Source of the DNA: Chaetorhynchus papuensis
Lineage: Eukaryota > Chordata > Aves > Passeriformes > Rhipiduridae
Assembly (NCBI GenBank): GCA_013396525.1
Contig: VWYX01001123.1
Location: 82,262-146,261 of the forward strand
Length of the DNA: 64,000 nucleotides
Direction of reading: 5' to 3'
Under the pieces are notes generated by a model. That model saw only the letters and a list, made by a program, of their open reading frames with translations, did no database searches and had not been told where the DNA came from. The position numbers and the translations under genes are program-made. Of this stretch, positions 38,640 through 52,144 are shown piece by piece. Within the stretch, counting starts at the first letter, position 1. Each line of letters starts with the position of its first letter.

Positions 38640-41600
38640 CGATTTGAATGGCTAGAACACATGAGAAATGAAGAGCAAAATGTAAACCCACACCACCCTG
38701 GGCATTTTGGGGATTTATTTTCTCCCCCTCTTCTGCCTATATTATTATGCTTTACCATTCTTGTTTCATGAAAGTCTAGTGATAGGATTAAATACCCATG
38801 GCAGATACAGTAAAAGCAGATTCAGGGTAAAAACAGTAAATTCTTTAAAAAATTCAGTAGAGGTAGTTAGATGAAAAAAAAAACTGGAATTCACTTACCT
38901 CTTGAACCCCTTTTTAGCTTTGTGACCATAACTTAATTAAAATTATTTTGGGATCTTTGGCTCAAAATCACAGTATCAATGTAAAATCTTCTATTACATT
39001 AAAATAGGAATTGAATGAGCCTTTGGTGTTATGTATAGGTTTACACGGTATTTCATTTCATAGCCAGTATGAGTCAGGATGGAGAAAATTTCAGTTCCTT
39101 GGTGTTTCACCCAATTTATTAATATGACAGCTTGTAGGCAATTTTTCCAGTACATATTCCCATTTTGCCTTCCCATTTCTATACTAGTACCAGGGCAGAA
39201 GCTGAAGCAATATTCCTTCTCCCATCTTTTAAGTGTTTTCTTTTATTACTTTTGTTTGAGAGCTAATACTACTTTTCATTTTCCCACACATTTTGAAATG
39301 TCATTAAGCTCTTTGGCTCATACTCCATTACCTAACAATAAAAATGCTTGTGATTTAAAATTTCAACTGAGTATGGGAAGTTTTATTAAAAGTAAATACT
39401 AGAAAGGGTTTATGAACAGTATAGGTACATCAAAGACACACACTCCCCTGCCACTGTCTACTTCAGCAGGACTTCTCAAAGGGAGGTGCATTTCCCTCTC
39501 ATTAGTAGCTATACAAATTAACCAGACTAACCTTGTCCATTTTGCTTGAAGTACCAGAGTTAAAATGAATATGGTTTAATTTTTATTAATTGAATTTAAA
39601 AAAATTTAAATCAGCAAGAACAAAAGTGTAACATCTTCTGGCAATATGATGTCTGAGTCACTAATGTTTTTTTTTAACAACACCTTGGAAACTTTTGGGC
39701 TTGAAGAAAGTACACATCTTGTATATAGCGTGTTGCCTTGAATGCAGGCAAGTTTCAGTGTTCAATAAGTGAAATATAAGGGCAGAATAATATCCTGTTG
39801 GATTAAGCCCATTCTGATTGCCTTACTGGTAATTTGATTGTCAGTATAGTTCTATTTTGTGCTGTATGTAATTCAATATCTAAGACAGGAAAATAGGTTG
39901 TAAAACGACATTTTTAAAGAATAAGTTCTTCTTTAGGGGGAAGCATCACCACCAGAACCCATGAAATTTAGGTGTGGTTTTGTTTGGGTTTTTCAAAATG
40001 TTATTTTTGGTTTTCAGAATTTTTTTTAGTGGGCTTGGTATTGAAGTTCAGTTGCAGTAGGCTTCAAGCAGGTTAAAGCTGAGATGGTTAGCCAAATTTG
40101 TATGGCCAATTTAAAGAGAATACAGAGCTGAGGTTATGGCTTGCTTAATTTCAGAGTTCATTGTGACTGTTTCATATGATTCTAATCACTAGCAGAAAAC
40201 AAAACTGGAGTAAAGAAGCTGTTATCTAAGTTGAGGGGTTTTTTGTATTATTAATTTCCAAACGGTTCACTGTGGTTTTAGTAGACACAAATTTTTATTA
40301 GAGTATTCAAAACCGTCCCCCTGAGTTATTTTATTTAAGTTTGAAATACTGCATTTGAAAAGTTTTGCAGTCTATTGAAGAGAGTTCTACTAATCAGACT
40401 CCAAAATCAGACATATTTCAGGAATCACAAAGATGTGAAAGACTGCTAAATAGGGTATTCCGGTGCACTGTAATATCTATAGTGAGAATTTTTAAGATAT
40501 ATAAAATATCTTGAGTGAAGACAAATGAGGAAAGATTGTGCTATGCTTTGTTTTCTTTCCAGTAAATCATATTTTTAAATAAATGCTTAGATCATAAGCC
40601 AAAACCTCATTATATTATTTATGAATCTGTAGTGAACTGACAGCATGCAAGTTCATCTCATTAGGAACTCATTCTAGGTTAATTCTATCTAACAGAAGCT
40701 TAATTTGGGCTAGTCAGTAAGGGATGTTAATAAATGATTTGGCATAAATGTGTGAACTTTTCCTACAAGGTAAGTATCTGTACTCATTTTTGTCAAGTAT
40801 AAAGGGCATTTAAAGAGCATGGTTACTATATGTCAAACATATCTGAATAGATTGTGAATAGTGAATTTTATTAAACTAAATTTCTGGTGTTTCTCTGGCC
40901 CTGACATTTTCAGGCAATTTAAGTGTTACAGTTTGTCAGCATATTAATGTATTGTAAATGGAAAGGAACTCAACTACATGTGAAGTCTACATTTTAATAT
41001 TCTGCTAAACACAAAAAGTATCTGTTCTTAAAAACAGCAGAGTAAAATCTGCTTACTTTTGATTATATATATCAATAGCTCTTATTCCTATATATCTCTA
41101 AGATATTTTTTTTTTTATATAGCATAGCAGAGCAAATGCAAGTAATTGTTTGACCAAAATGTTTATAATGTAGTTATAATTAAAAAAACAAAATGTAATT
41201 ATTTTAAGATTGCTTTAGAGGAATGCATTACCTTCAAAATATGCACATATAAATGTTAGAGAAATTATTAGGAGGCCAGCCAGTAGTGAGGGGAAGGAAA
41301 CCATGTTGGTAAAATAGTCACTGTTATAGAGTTTGGGGAAATATGCCGATAAATGTTGATCTCCAAACCAAGTGACTAATGTGCTCTTCAGTGTGCAAAA
41401 TGGATCATAGGTTGACATAGTGAATTTCCCCTATACCAGAGTCTTGGATGAACTTAACTCGGCACTGTAGCTATCATAAAATCGTATTGTGTCTGACCTT
41501 TGCATTTATTGATTCCTTTTGTTCTCTTTTTTGTTTGTTCATTTTTACAATCCCAAGAAAGATGACTTTTGTGGAAACCCATGCACGGTATGACTGAGAC

Positions 41601-42594
41601 AATCATAAGAGGCTCAGGGAGAAAAAAAGCAGCAGAGCTTTAACAAGTTGATTTATGCAGACAATATTAAACCACTGCTCAGTTGTTCATTTCTGGGGGG
41701 GGAACAGTGTTACAGGTCCCATGTGGTTTCCAGCTCAGAATCCTGTAACCATTTCTGTCTGTGTTCATAATGCATTTGCAACAGATCCTGCATCCTGTTA
41801 ATTTGAAAATTATTTTATTTACTATTTATAAAAGGCAGAAAAAAACCCCCAAAAAACCCCGAGCATCTCTTATAAAAATTAAAATGTGAAGCTTAGTAGG
41901 GCAACACGTCTTCAAAGATTACCTGGTATATTTTGTTATGAAGATGGCAGCAAAAGCAGACTGCTGAGTGTAACGCTTGGCAGTCCATCACACTTATTTC
42001 CATGTCAGAGTGGCTGGCAAAGGAGGAAGAGAAAGAGTGTTCTATTGCCTGTAATCCATATCAATAACCTCTGCTGGCCCTTGTGGTATATCAAATAATA
42101 TTGTTTTCTTAATGTACGAAGTTAACTTAGGGGAGAGCGTTCACATCCAGTACTTGAATGAGTTTTTTGTTTCTTTTTAAGTTCCAGGAAGCTTCATTGT
42201 AGTCCTCTGTGTTTGTTCCACAGAGAAACCATCTTCTGTTTGCCACACTTGAACTTTGTTGACTTTAAATGCCACCTTATAGATGGTTACGTAACTTTCC
42301 ACATTGTTGCTGTGTAATAATATATCTCTTTTAAAGTCTTAACTTCCTGTAAGCCTTTGCAACTAAGGAAATAAACAATGAAGTGTTAGTGAAGTCTCTG
42401 AGCCCTCCCATGAGCTGGAAGGCCAGTTTATTCTGTTTATAGTGTATATGGCATGGCGTGGTGTGTTTTGCTCCGGAGTGGTTGAGCAGTGCAGAGAGCA
42501 GCCATTCTCCTTGCTTCAACTGTATTCTACTTGTGCAGCCTATCTGTCTGCTGGGAGGGAGACAGCTCTTCTTTCCCTTTAATATGATTGATTT

Positions 42595-44060
42595 TTAACC
42601 CCATTTACACTTGTACCATCCACAACACGCTGTGGCAGAGTTCCACAGCTTAATTTTGAGTTGTATGAAAAGCAAACCCTTTACCTTGCTTTCATCTTCG
42701 CCCTGATTTATGTCATTTTGTGTCCTTTTGATCCTGTATTTTGAGAAACTGTGAAAACTCTTTATTCGTCTGCACACGGCACTGTTCTGTCTCTCACTGA
42801 CAGCGAGTTTTCCTGACTGAAGATTCCTGGTCTACACAGTCACTCTGTTCAGAAACTCTTATATGTATCATCATCCTTACATACCTTATAATTTTGCATA
42901 TTGTGACATTTTTGCATATTGTGCATATATTGTGAAATACTATTCTCAGAATTTTGGTTTTGCTATCCTGAGTAGTGCAGAAAACACTGAGCCACTTAAA
43001 TATGTTGAAGACCAGGCCTTAATACAGATTTGCAGAGACAATTTCTAGGGGCTCTCTATATTGAGAAACCTCACCATTTATTTACAATTTTTCTACTTCT
43101 GTTTTAATCATTCTCCTAATTTATTGAAGGCCTTCCTTATTATCCCAGGGGGACTGAGTTACTTTGGAGTCTTTCAACACAGAAACTTGTTAAAATCCTT
43201 TGGAAATCAATGGCTATGTGCCAAGGCATCCTTTTTCACAGTCAGGGATCCTCCTGTGAGTTACAATTTCCTTTTTCAGAAACCATCTCAACTATTCCCC
43301 TGTACTTTACTTTCATTTACATATCTGTTAATTCTGTTCTTCAGTGTAATTCATAATTGTTTGTCTGGAATGGAATTGGGACTTAGTTATCTTAGTTTGA
43401 GATGCGTCCTTGCATGCCCTGGTCTTGTCCCCATTTTCAAAATCATACAAAGCAAAAAAACCAAGCCCTCCTCCCCTCCCCCATAAAATCCATATCTACC
43501 ATTCCCATGGTTTGGATGCCATTTTAAGTGATGACCACATAGGAATCCCAGGCAAGTACTATTTGATCTTTCTCCTTTTTTGCCACTGTTCACTTTTTAG
43601 GTTTAAAAAAAAAAAAAAATAATTCCGGTAATAATTCAATTGGAGACAGATATCTAATGTACCCCAACTAAAAAAGGGTTTTGTCATGGGAACCTCCCAG
43701 AACTACTCTTCATTAAATTTTGATTTGGTGAGTCATTTACATTTCCTGATAGAGCCTTGTCTCTTTGAACATTCCCTTTATACATAGATGGTCTATTAGC
43801 CCTAAAGCCTTTCTGGCAGGCTTAATGCTCCCACTGGGCTTTGAAAAGCATTTAATGCTTTCCATTATGCTTTCAGCAAATTGTTCCTCAAGATATTTTT
43901 ATTTTTCTTTCTGCAGCTGTCTAAACCTGACTCCATGTTCAGTGTTAGAAATGGGTCCTTGGCGGTTCATAACAACTTACTGTTCTCTGTATTTTCAGAT
44001 AATGCCCCTGCAGTGATTCCCATTTTTAGTAGGTCTTTAGGCATCTTTGAAATGTGATTA
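42595..44060 (-). mobile_element. Ancient CR1/L3-like LINE relic, minus strand
   Basis: The segment TGTGGCAGAGTTCCACAGCTTAATTTTGAGTTGTATGAAAAG is antisense to a block I recall from old amniote LINEs (TTCCACAG followed by a TGTGTGAAAAA motif). Further on, AATCCTTTGGAAATCAATGGCTATGTG and the CTATTCCCC region fit the same family's reverse-transcriptase antisense order. The 141-codon frame at 43061-43486 falls inside it and has no recognisable domain. Boundaries are approximate. Confidence 0.45.
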
Positions 44061-44485
44061 ATGGTACTAGAAATCTTTTGAGCAGGAAAGTAGTAAACTT
44101 AAAAATTTCAAATCTTCCCTGTTTACCATTCCACATGACCTGTATGCCTCCATAAAAAAAAAAAAATCAAACCTGATTAAAGTTAGTGGAACACACTTTT
44201 CACTGGTTTTTCACCATACCTGTAGTGCTGTCTGCATGTTCCAAACTCTGTTTTTAAATGTATTCATTAAGTTTATTTTTAAGTCAGTACTGCTTATCTT
44301 GCTGTGATTTCTTTTCATATTCTTTTCTTTTTTCAGTAGAATTTCATTAGCAAAAAAATGGAGACCAGGAGGGTTTTTCAGGAGTAGGTAAAATTATGCT
44401 ACAAATATTTTTATAGAAACTTAATTATTTTTAAAATTGATCACAATGACAAGCAAAAGAACTCTGTGCATTTTTTCCTTTGTAG

Positions 44486-44598
44486 ATTTCTGGACCTGTC
44501 TACAATTTCACTGGCTGTATAAAAGTCATAGAAATCAATAATGTCGGACCTTTCAGCATCTCTAACGCTGTGGGAAGAAGTAATGTTGACAATTGCAG
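44486..44598 (+). CDS. EYS: EYS coding exon, end of laminin G domain (phase 0 in, phase 2 out)
   Basis: This exon is 113 nt: 37 codons plus two bases. It lies between a strong acceptor (TTTTTTCCTTTGTAG) and donor (TTGCAG|GTAAAA). It encodes the C-terminal laminin G strand pair, with the motif NFTGCIKVIEINN matching the family's F-x-G-C-I pattern, and closes with VDNC. The two cysteines (residues 11 and 37 of the exon) are placed to form the usual C-terminal disulfide of the fold, and NFT is a glycosylation sequon. It joins the 17391-17541 exon in phase 0. The two terminal bases (AG) should complete an Arg codon in the next exon, where EYS would be expected to continue with an EGF-like module. 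I did not find that exon in the remaining 19.4 kb. Family knowledge: EYS laminin G domains have been implicated in binding glycans on dystroglycan at the photoreceptor surface. Confidence 0.88.
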
Positions 44599-44702
44599 GT
44601 AAAATGCCCTCTATGCCATTCCAAATTGTATGAAATTGTTTGTGCTGATTTTGCTTTCTTCCTTACACCAGGTGACCATTTTGGATAATTTCAACAATGG
44701 TT

Positions 44703-44752
44703 GCAAAAAAAAAAAAAAAAGAAAAAAAGAGAAAAAGACAAAACCCCCCAGA
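44703..44752. repeat. A-rich run after EYS exon
   Basis: Long A runs interrupted by G lie about 105 bp downstream of the donor at 44599, followed by an ACAAAACCCCCC stretch. It may be the tail of a retroposed sequence, but no source body is recognisable upstream. Confidence 0.7.
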
Positions 44753-45439
44753 GAGACAGATATATTGCTTTCTTTTATGCTTTTGCAGCATTTTCTTTAT
44801 GGAAGATTGTATTTTTTGCCAAGTAGTTCAATTAAGCTCGACAGCTTATTTAGAGTGAGTTGTCACCCCCTGAATGCTGAAACAGTGCCCTAAGAAAGAT
44901 GATCTGCAGGAAAATTCGGGACTGGGAAGTGGGGAGATGTGCTGGTTGTGTTTTACTCGTGACTTTGGGACTTCCATTAATCTTGTTACAAATATGGATG
45001 ACTTGGTGCCACATTTACTCTACAAGAGATTGTGAAAAATGCTGGAAAGCATTGTTTCTGAATACATTTAAAAAAACGCAGTTGATTTCAGTTTTGCATA
45101 TTCACATTGCTGTTGGTCATGCATTGATTAAAATAAAATGCTATACAGGGGCAGTGGTGTACCTTAGGATTCTATTCTGTAATATAATAGGTTTGAACAT
45201 GGAAAAGTGGAAAGCAAAGGAAAACAGAGGTGAATTGCATTTGTAAATAATAAAGTCTTTCAGAAGAGAGTATCATTTCAGTCACAGGATGTACATGTCC
45301 TAGATTCCTGTAGAACATTATATATGGCTTTTTACATATGACTTTTTCCCTAAAATTTACAGAATAGTGAAATTAATGTTCATGTGCTTGCTTAAACACT
45401 ATCCTCAAAAGTTAGTGGTAAACTGCTAGATCGTTAATT

Positions 45440-45580
45440 AAAGATCCGTGAGATCTGAACTCTGCACTCAGCTCCGCCACTAACCCCTTAAAGAACCTAC
45501 ACACATCCCACTCAAAGTTATGAAAAGCGTGTAAACCCACTGTCTAATGAACTACCTGCCCCAAGTCCTAGGCATCTAAG
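45440..45580. repeat. Possible ancient SINE (MIR-like) relic
   Basis: GAGATCTGAACTCTGCACTCAGCTCCGCCACTAACCCC resembles the MIR-like core GGATCTGGGTTC...CAGCTCTGCCACT known from amniote genomes. It is short, diverged and unverified. Confidence 0.25.
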
Positions 45581-48500
45581 CTTTTGCCAGTAAAACTTAC
45601 CCTGAACACAATTTTGAGTTTGTTACCCCTGCACAGACCTGCCACCATTTTTATTTAGAACAGCTGGTCAGTGTCATCTCTTTGTCCAAAGTTGATGAAG
45701 AAATAGATCTTTGTACCCTTTAAGTTCCCCAAAGCGTTTTGTTTGGAATATGTTCTCTAAGTGTGTTTAAGAAATGGTTGTGGGTCTAAATCCTGCACAG
45801 AAAAGAAAGCCCTGGCCTCTGTTGTGATAAACCCCAGATAAGAAAGAAGCAATATATCCTCTCTTGTCTTTCTGCACAGTTTCATCAGAAATTTTCCTAG
45901 TCAGAACTATGGTGTCCTTCAAAATGAGGGCACATACTCTCTGTGAAACTATGCCTCGTGCAAAACAAATTTGTAAGATTGAAAGCAAGTGAGGAAGCTA
46001 CTTCATGTCTTTCATTCAGGTATTAACATAGGTGGAAATAATCTTGACTTCAAGGGGTATTTATGCATTAGAAATTAAGTAATCATGGTGAAAAAAGGAT
46101 CATAAACCATCTCTGGTGTCTCCTCTGGTTACTAGATTAGGAAATTGTTCTCCATTTTACCTATGCATTAGAGCTTTGATGTCCCAAATCCTAGGCAAGA
46201 AGGTAGTTCTGTTTTTTAAATTACTAGATAAAAACAGGAAAACTCAAAAATCAGGACTGTTACCATCTTTTCTATTTTCTTTCATTCTCCGTAATAATAC
46301 TTTCACTGATACAACTGCTTACATCCTTGAGCTTTTTGACACCATTCTTTTTTACTGGTTTTCCTATTGAACAGTTTAGATAAACATTCCATTAAGTATC
46401 AATAGCCTTCAAGGAGCAAAAAGATCAATGAGAACAGATTTGCCCAATCTGTGTGCGTAACATAGAGAGGGATATAGACAGGAAAGAGGTGTCTTGTAAA
46501 AAAATTAGCTTTGTTCCTTTTAAATTTTTATAAGTACAGAATTCTGTATTATCTGTTATATTATAATCTATAGAATTATATACCAAGATTAACTGAATTT
46601 TTTACTGATTCTGATACTCCCCTTCATAGTTAACTAGTGTACAAATATGGCTTATATTTTATAATATAGACATTAAAGATTGCTTTATTTGAATCAGAAC
46701 TCAGTGATTACAGTCTAGGACTGTTTCTTGCAAATACTTATTGTGCATATGTTGCGGATTAGGTGAGTAAAATGACATGACTGTTTGTACAGATAACTGT
46801 GGATATAATCTTTTGCATAAAAGGATGTTGGAAGAATGTCGGGCCTTCTCAATTTTCTATGCTGAACAACATATTCCTTTTACGTCCCTGCTTCTTCAGA
46901 ATGCTGCAGATGTGCCCAACAGTGTCCAGGCTCATGCAGTCCACACAGACCTGGCACCATCCTGGTCCAAATCACACTTATTCCTGTCTGTGAAAAGCTG
47001 AGTTTCAATAATGGAAATTGTTGTACTTAGTCTGTTGAAATGCAGAGTAATTTCAACAGATAATTGAAATTATTCTGAATTTCCCTTGGTGGGGAGGGAA
47101 ATTCATAGGAATGGACTGCAGGGAAGCCTGGCAGACATTGTCCTTACTCATTCCTCCTCTGTGACACATGAATTTCATACCTGCTCGCAGCTGGCAGCTA
47201 ACATCACTGTTTGCTTTTCACTTTAGGTATAACACACATTCATCTTGACATTATCAGTCCTTAAATACAGTCTGCTTCCCTAAAAGCATCTAGGAAGCTC
47301 AGCTGTCATTCCCCTTTTGCAAGACAGGCTTCTGGGAAAGATGGATTTGTTTTGAGAAGGAAGGACAAAGTGATTGAAGAAAGTTGTGTAATAGGCAATA
47401 ATGGATTATATACTTTGCAAATATGAGTAGCGAGTGAATACTAGAAAGCGTGTTGTAATTTATATTGTATTTTTAGAATTCATATGGTCCTGTAGATGCA
47501 ATATTGCGACAGCAGGAGATGCCTAATAGTAGCAGAGAACTCTGCAGTGTGGCAAACAAAGCATCCAATTTCTTCTGCAAGAACATCCCTGTATTTGTCA
47601 CTCAGTGGCACTTTTTATGTTCTTACTGTGGTAGTTTTTCTTTAACTGATCTTCTACTTATCATCACCTCTTTTGTAGGCTTCCAATCCTTTTGAATGCC
47701 CTGCTTTTACATATTTAGCATACTCTAGTGGCATTCATTTACCGTGCTGGGTTTTGACCTTCTTGGTGCCCCTGCTGCATGGATTACTTCATTACTGTGG
47801 ACATGCTGACACTTCTTAAAATGTATGGGTCTGTGAGTAAATTTTAAGCTTATGATTTTTTAATAGGATTGAAATTTACTCAAATGTGTTCTGCCATCTT
47901 TTTAACTGGATCTATTTGTATTTTAAAATACCAAAAGGTTGATCTAATATGTGCAAGGCATATAGAGAGCTTTAAGAAACATATTTTAGAGATAGTTCAT
48001 TAACCTTTTCAAAACTATTGGCATCACTACTTCAGGACAAGACAGTACCTTTCATAGGATATTATATACTGCATGTTCCTTACCTCAGAGATTTACATCC
48101 CTGTTTAAAAAATGTTCGGAATTAAGAAATTTTTTTGAAATTGCACCATATCATTAATTTCACTGGCATACCTGTCTGACTATCTACTGGCTAAAATGCC
48201 CTAACTGTATTAGGGCAGGAATGCTATTTGTTCCTTTAAAATTCATAACTTTTAATGTAAATATCATACACTGCAAGGGAAAGAGAATTATTTTAATTTG
48301 GTAGAACTAAATTGGAGATGGAAGAAACATGGAAACTACCTTTCATGTCATTTTGGAAGCAGGTGTTAAATTCTGCTTAAATTCAAGATGATTGATACAG
48401 GCAGCACCAGGCAATTGGAAGATCAAAGACCAAAAACTTGCAATAATCCTTATCATTCTGAAAAATGCAAGATTTCTGAGCATTCTCAGAAACACTGAGA

Positions 48501-49337
48501 TTTCAGACATGAGGCTTAACTCGGTTAATCTGGCCCAGATGCTTCTGCTATTCACATGCATCATTGTTTAAGCATAGAGTTCATAGGTGCACTATTACAT
48601 GATCCCACAAGGACAGAGAGCAGGCAGGAGGGATGTACTTCACTGAGGGCTCTCCTGTGCTTCCTGCCATTAAATGTAACCAAGGTGAAACAGGAAATGG
48701 CAGAATAATGGTATGGGCAGGAGAAGGAGTTTGACTCTCTGAAAGCAGACTGGCAGCCATAAAGTACTCAGCTACGCAGCTTTGGCTTTCAACAGAGGTT
48801 ATAATGAAACCGAATCAATTAGTAAATGTAAGCCTCCAATAGGTGGTTTTCTAAAATTATGCTAGACTATATAGCTAAGTAAGTCTTGTCAAAGTTTATT
48901 TTAAGATTCTCTTTAAATTATACCTGCCTCAGAGCTACGACTATATAGGCAATTTTGAAAGAGATTATATAACAACCAAGAGCAGTAGTAGAAGGACAAT
49001 TGAAAATAATGGATATCTGTTAACATTTTTTAAGAAATGAAATCACTTTTATATTTTCCTTCTTCTGAAGGAAGATACTTGTGTTGTGTTAATGGAATAT
49101 AAAGCTTCTTTAAGTGTTTCAGAAAATGTTACTGGAATAGATTTGCAGGATAAATGACTATCACTTCCAGATAGAGTTCAGATGACAGACATAAATGAAG
49201 CTTTGAGTCCCAGTATTAAAAGCTGGTGTTTACTGCAGTTCATTTCTGTTTTAGTGTCTGGGAGCTATGACTGCTGTATATTGCTGTAAGAGTTTACTGT
49301 AACAGTTTACTGCATGTACTAAATTCAAAGGTTCCAA

Positions 49338-49361
49338 ACACACACACACACACACACACAC
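49338..49361. repeat. (AC)12 microsatellite
   Basis: Twelve uninterrupted AC units are followed by an AT-rich TATATACATTTATATATATA stretch. It is likely polymorphic in length. Confidence 0.95.
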
Positions 49362-52043
49362 TTAAAATATATACATTTATATATATACCTGTACCTATCC
49401 AAGCCCTGGTTTTTTCATTAAAGAAAAATAAGACTCCTAGCTATGAAACAGAAAAACACTGTTTACTGTTTTCCTAGGAGAATTTGTACTGATGGAGGCA
49501 GATGTACAGGAGTGAATTGGACTCTCAGAGAGGAGCTAATAAGCTAAGTTCTTCATTACTGCCCATTGGACAGATTTTTGGTAGATTTTTTAAAAGATTT
49601 TTTCCTTATTAATTTATCTTAATATGTGTTTTCTAGGCTGAATCTGAGCTTTATTTCAGCAGACTCTGCTATTTGCATTTTGGAAAGAGGCTCTTGAAAG
49701 TGCATTACTCACTGATGCGTTTCCTAATATATGACAATTTTCTCAGGAGCTATGCAATACACTTTGGAGAGCTCTACATGTTTTCAGTAAGCCCTCAGTT
49801 CCACTTTCCCCTCACTCACGCACTTTCCAACAAGCTCCAAATCCCCTTCCTCATGTGTGAATACTCCCTTTTCCATTCTGTAGTTTCCTATGATATTTTT
49901 ACAAAAATCTCCACAGACCCAAACAGCTTTGTGAAGTCAGTCCCCTGAGCAATTTCTCAGCATTTTTTTCACTGTGGAACTTCCTGTTTTTCAGTATATT
50001 ATAAAACATCACAAAGCATCTGACACCAGGCATCTGAAGGTGTTTGACTTCTGTCTTTGGAATGAACTGCATACTTTAAAAAGCAGAAAGTTCATCTACT
50101 GAAAGTTATTTTTCAGTCAGTTGTGAAAGTCCTACTGTTACCATTCCACTTTCTAAGGAAAGTGTTTATGCTGATGCATACTGTATGTTAGAGTTCATCC
50201 TAAGAGTCCATACAAGACTCAGGTCGGCTTAAAGAATGTCTTCATATTAATCCACCTGAACTGAAAAATTTAAAGTCAATCAAACATACAAGCTGGCTCA
50301 AAATTGAAAGAAAAATAACAGAGTTCCAAGCTTAAGCTCTTCTGTCCACTTACATCTTCATTTATGAATAAAGGCAAGATTCTGTAAGAATCTTCTGTTA
50401 TAGGTGAGAGACTACCAGTTAAATTCTCACATCCTAACATCTCAGTTCTTACTCTAACTGCATTTGTATTTTCTCCATAACAGTTTAAGGTTATGTGCTT
50501 AATTCTGAAACACACAAAAAACCCAAAAAGACAAAAAAGAATATACAGTGCCCATCAACACTGTAGAAGAAAATGATTGCAGGAAGAATAATGACACCAC
50601 TTAGTTTTATTTATTCAACAGGTTTTATGAGTTTTCTCTGGTTAATGTGGAGATTGGACTAAATGTTTCTGAAATGCAGAACTGAAGATAAAGCTTTAGA
50701 AATATCATTCATTTGTATTCACCACATACATGATGCTTGATATTTTGTTAATAACATTTCTATACAATTCTAACATAGAGTGATAACAAGAATTTGATCT
50801 TCTTTATGCACGTATTTTCTTATTTTTTTTTCCTCTCTCATCTATTGCTTTTGCTGGCTGTAAACATTTTCCATGTGTTTGCCTTTTACTCCTTTTACAG
50901 GGCCTGGGTTGCTTTCATACGCTTTCATCCTCTTTACTTGATTTGCCCTTCTTGATTTCCCTTGTCTTTTATATTTGTTTGCAATATTTGCTTTTCCTTT
51001 GTGAGTTTTGCTGTTCTGTACAATTTCATTTCTGCTCTCTGTGTGCACATGAATTCTCTTCTTCTGTTACCTTTTCTTCCTCTTCTGGCATTCCTGTTCA
51101 GATAATGACTTTTCAGTGATAGACTTCAGTGTTTAAAAAAAAACACGCAAAAGGAAGAAAGAAAGAAGTGACAGAAGTAATCTTCCCTACTGTTATAAAT
51201 CCTCAAAATCACTGTAAAATGTTATACAAGTCCTTTATCTCAATCTTTTGAAGTATTCTGTGAAAATTGTTTCTGATGGATATTATATAAATCCATGTGT
51301 CAAATATATGCAGGTGAGATAATGTGTGTTTGTAAACATTACATTTCTCTGCTTGTTTCTGGTAAAGATTATCTCTCATCAGCATACCACAGAACTATCA
51401 TAAATCTTCTTTGGAAAAACTCTCTATTTCTAGATTAATAATAGTGTTTGGTGATGTTTATCTTTACCTTACTCATCCCTTTGTAACTTTAGGCATATGC
51501 ACTATACCAAGAGAAGATTGTTTCTTAATTCTGTCAACAGAATTCACCAGCAGCCACTGTCTGTTAGTGTGTGTCTGTAATGAACAACTGTAATGAGACT
51601 GTCGTTTCTGCTGGAATTGCCACGTACTTGCATGGAAACTAATAAGACAAGTCTTAAAGGATAACATGCATTTTTTTCCTTTCATTTTTTATCAAGGAGG
51701 CATTTGCAAGTATACATGTCAGTGTATGCAAGAAGGTAATATTTTTGTGAATAAGACTCACAGGTTTTTTTTAAATGGAATTGTCTTTCTACCACTGGTC
51801 ATGTGTACTTTGTTATTTTATAATGTATTGATTTCATGTGCTAAAAGAAAAGCTCCACTGATGGAGTGGAGCACTTTGCACTCAAGTCATACTTTTGGAT
51901 CTATTTTTGTTCATTTATATAATATTTAATGTCTCCAGTTACTTGTGATTCTTACTCTAGACTACTTAATTTACTAAAGGAATTTATAAAGCTTCTTTCA
52001 CCTCAAATGCTAAACCATTGTACATAAACTGATCCCTTCATGC

Positions 52044-52115
52044 ATCACAGAATCACAGAGTCACAGAAACACCGGATGGATGAGGCTGGGAGGGCACACT
52101 TGTGCGTCACTTCTA
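52044..52115 (-). mobile_element. CR1 LINE 3' tail fragment, minus strand
   Basis: ATCACAGAATCACAGAGTCACAGAA is the reverse-complement CR1 octamer tail. It is followed by GGATGAGGCTGGGAGGGCAC, the reverse complement of the usual AGGTCCCTTCCAACC end. It sits immediately left of a plus-strand CR1. Confidence 0.65.
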
Positions 52116-52144
52116 GCAGAACACTCATATTTGTTCACAATACT

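Larger units (their letters stand above)
17542..44485 (+). other. EYS: EYS intron, about 26.9 kb
   Basis: This intron separates the second and third laminin G exons. It holds a CR1 reverse-transcriptase relic (21085-21510), an ancient LINE-like zone (24840-26110) with a CR1 3' end inside it (25258-25428), a composite of an LTR-like fragment and two CR1 copies (29039-30645), an unassigned coding-like segment (30650-32525), a solo LTR (33460-33944), a short perfect hairpin (38617-38639) and an old LINE-like zone (42595-44060). In 17542-21084, 21511-24839, 26111-29038, 33945-38616 and 38640-42594 I see only AT-rich intronic sequence with homopolymer runs and chance ORFs. Confidence 0.75.

Noticed and set aside
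43061..43486. 141-codon + frame as a gene
   Set aside because: It lies within an old LINE-like relic, is hydrophobic and T-rich by composition, and has no domain or splice support.
44630..44893. 87-codon + frame just after the third exon, with a signal-peptide-like start
   Set aside because: It runs through an A-rich run giving poly-Lys, lies beyond a good donor site and has no domain.
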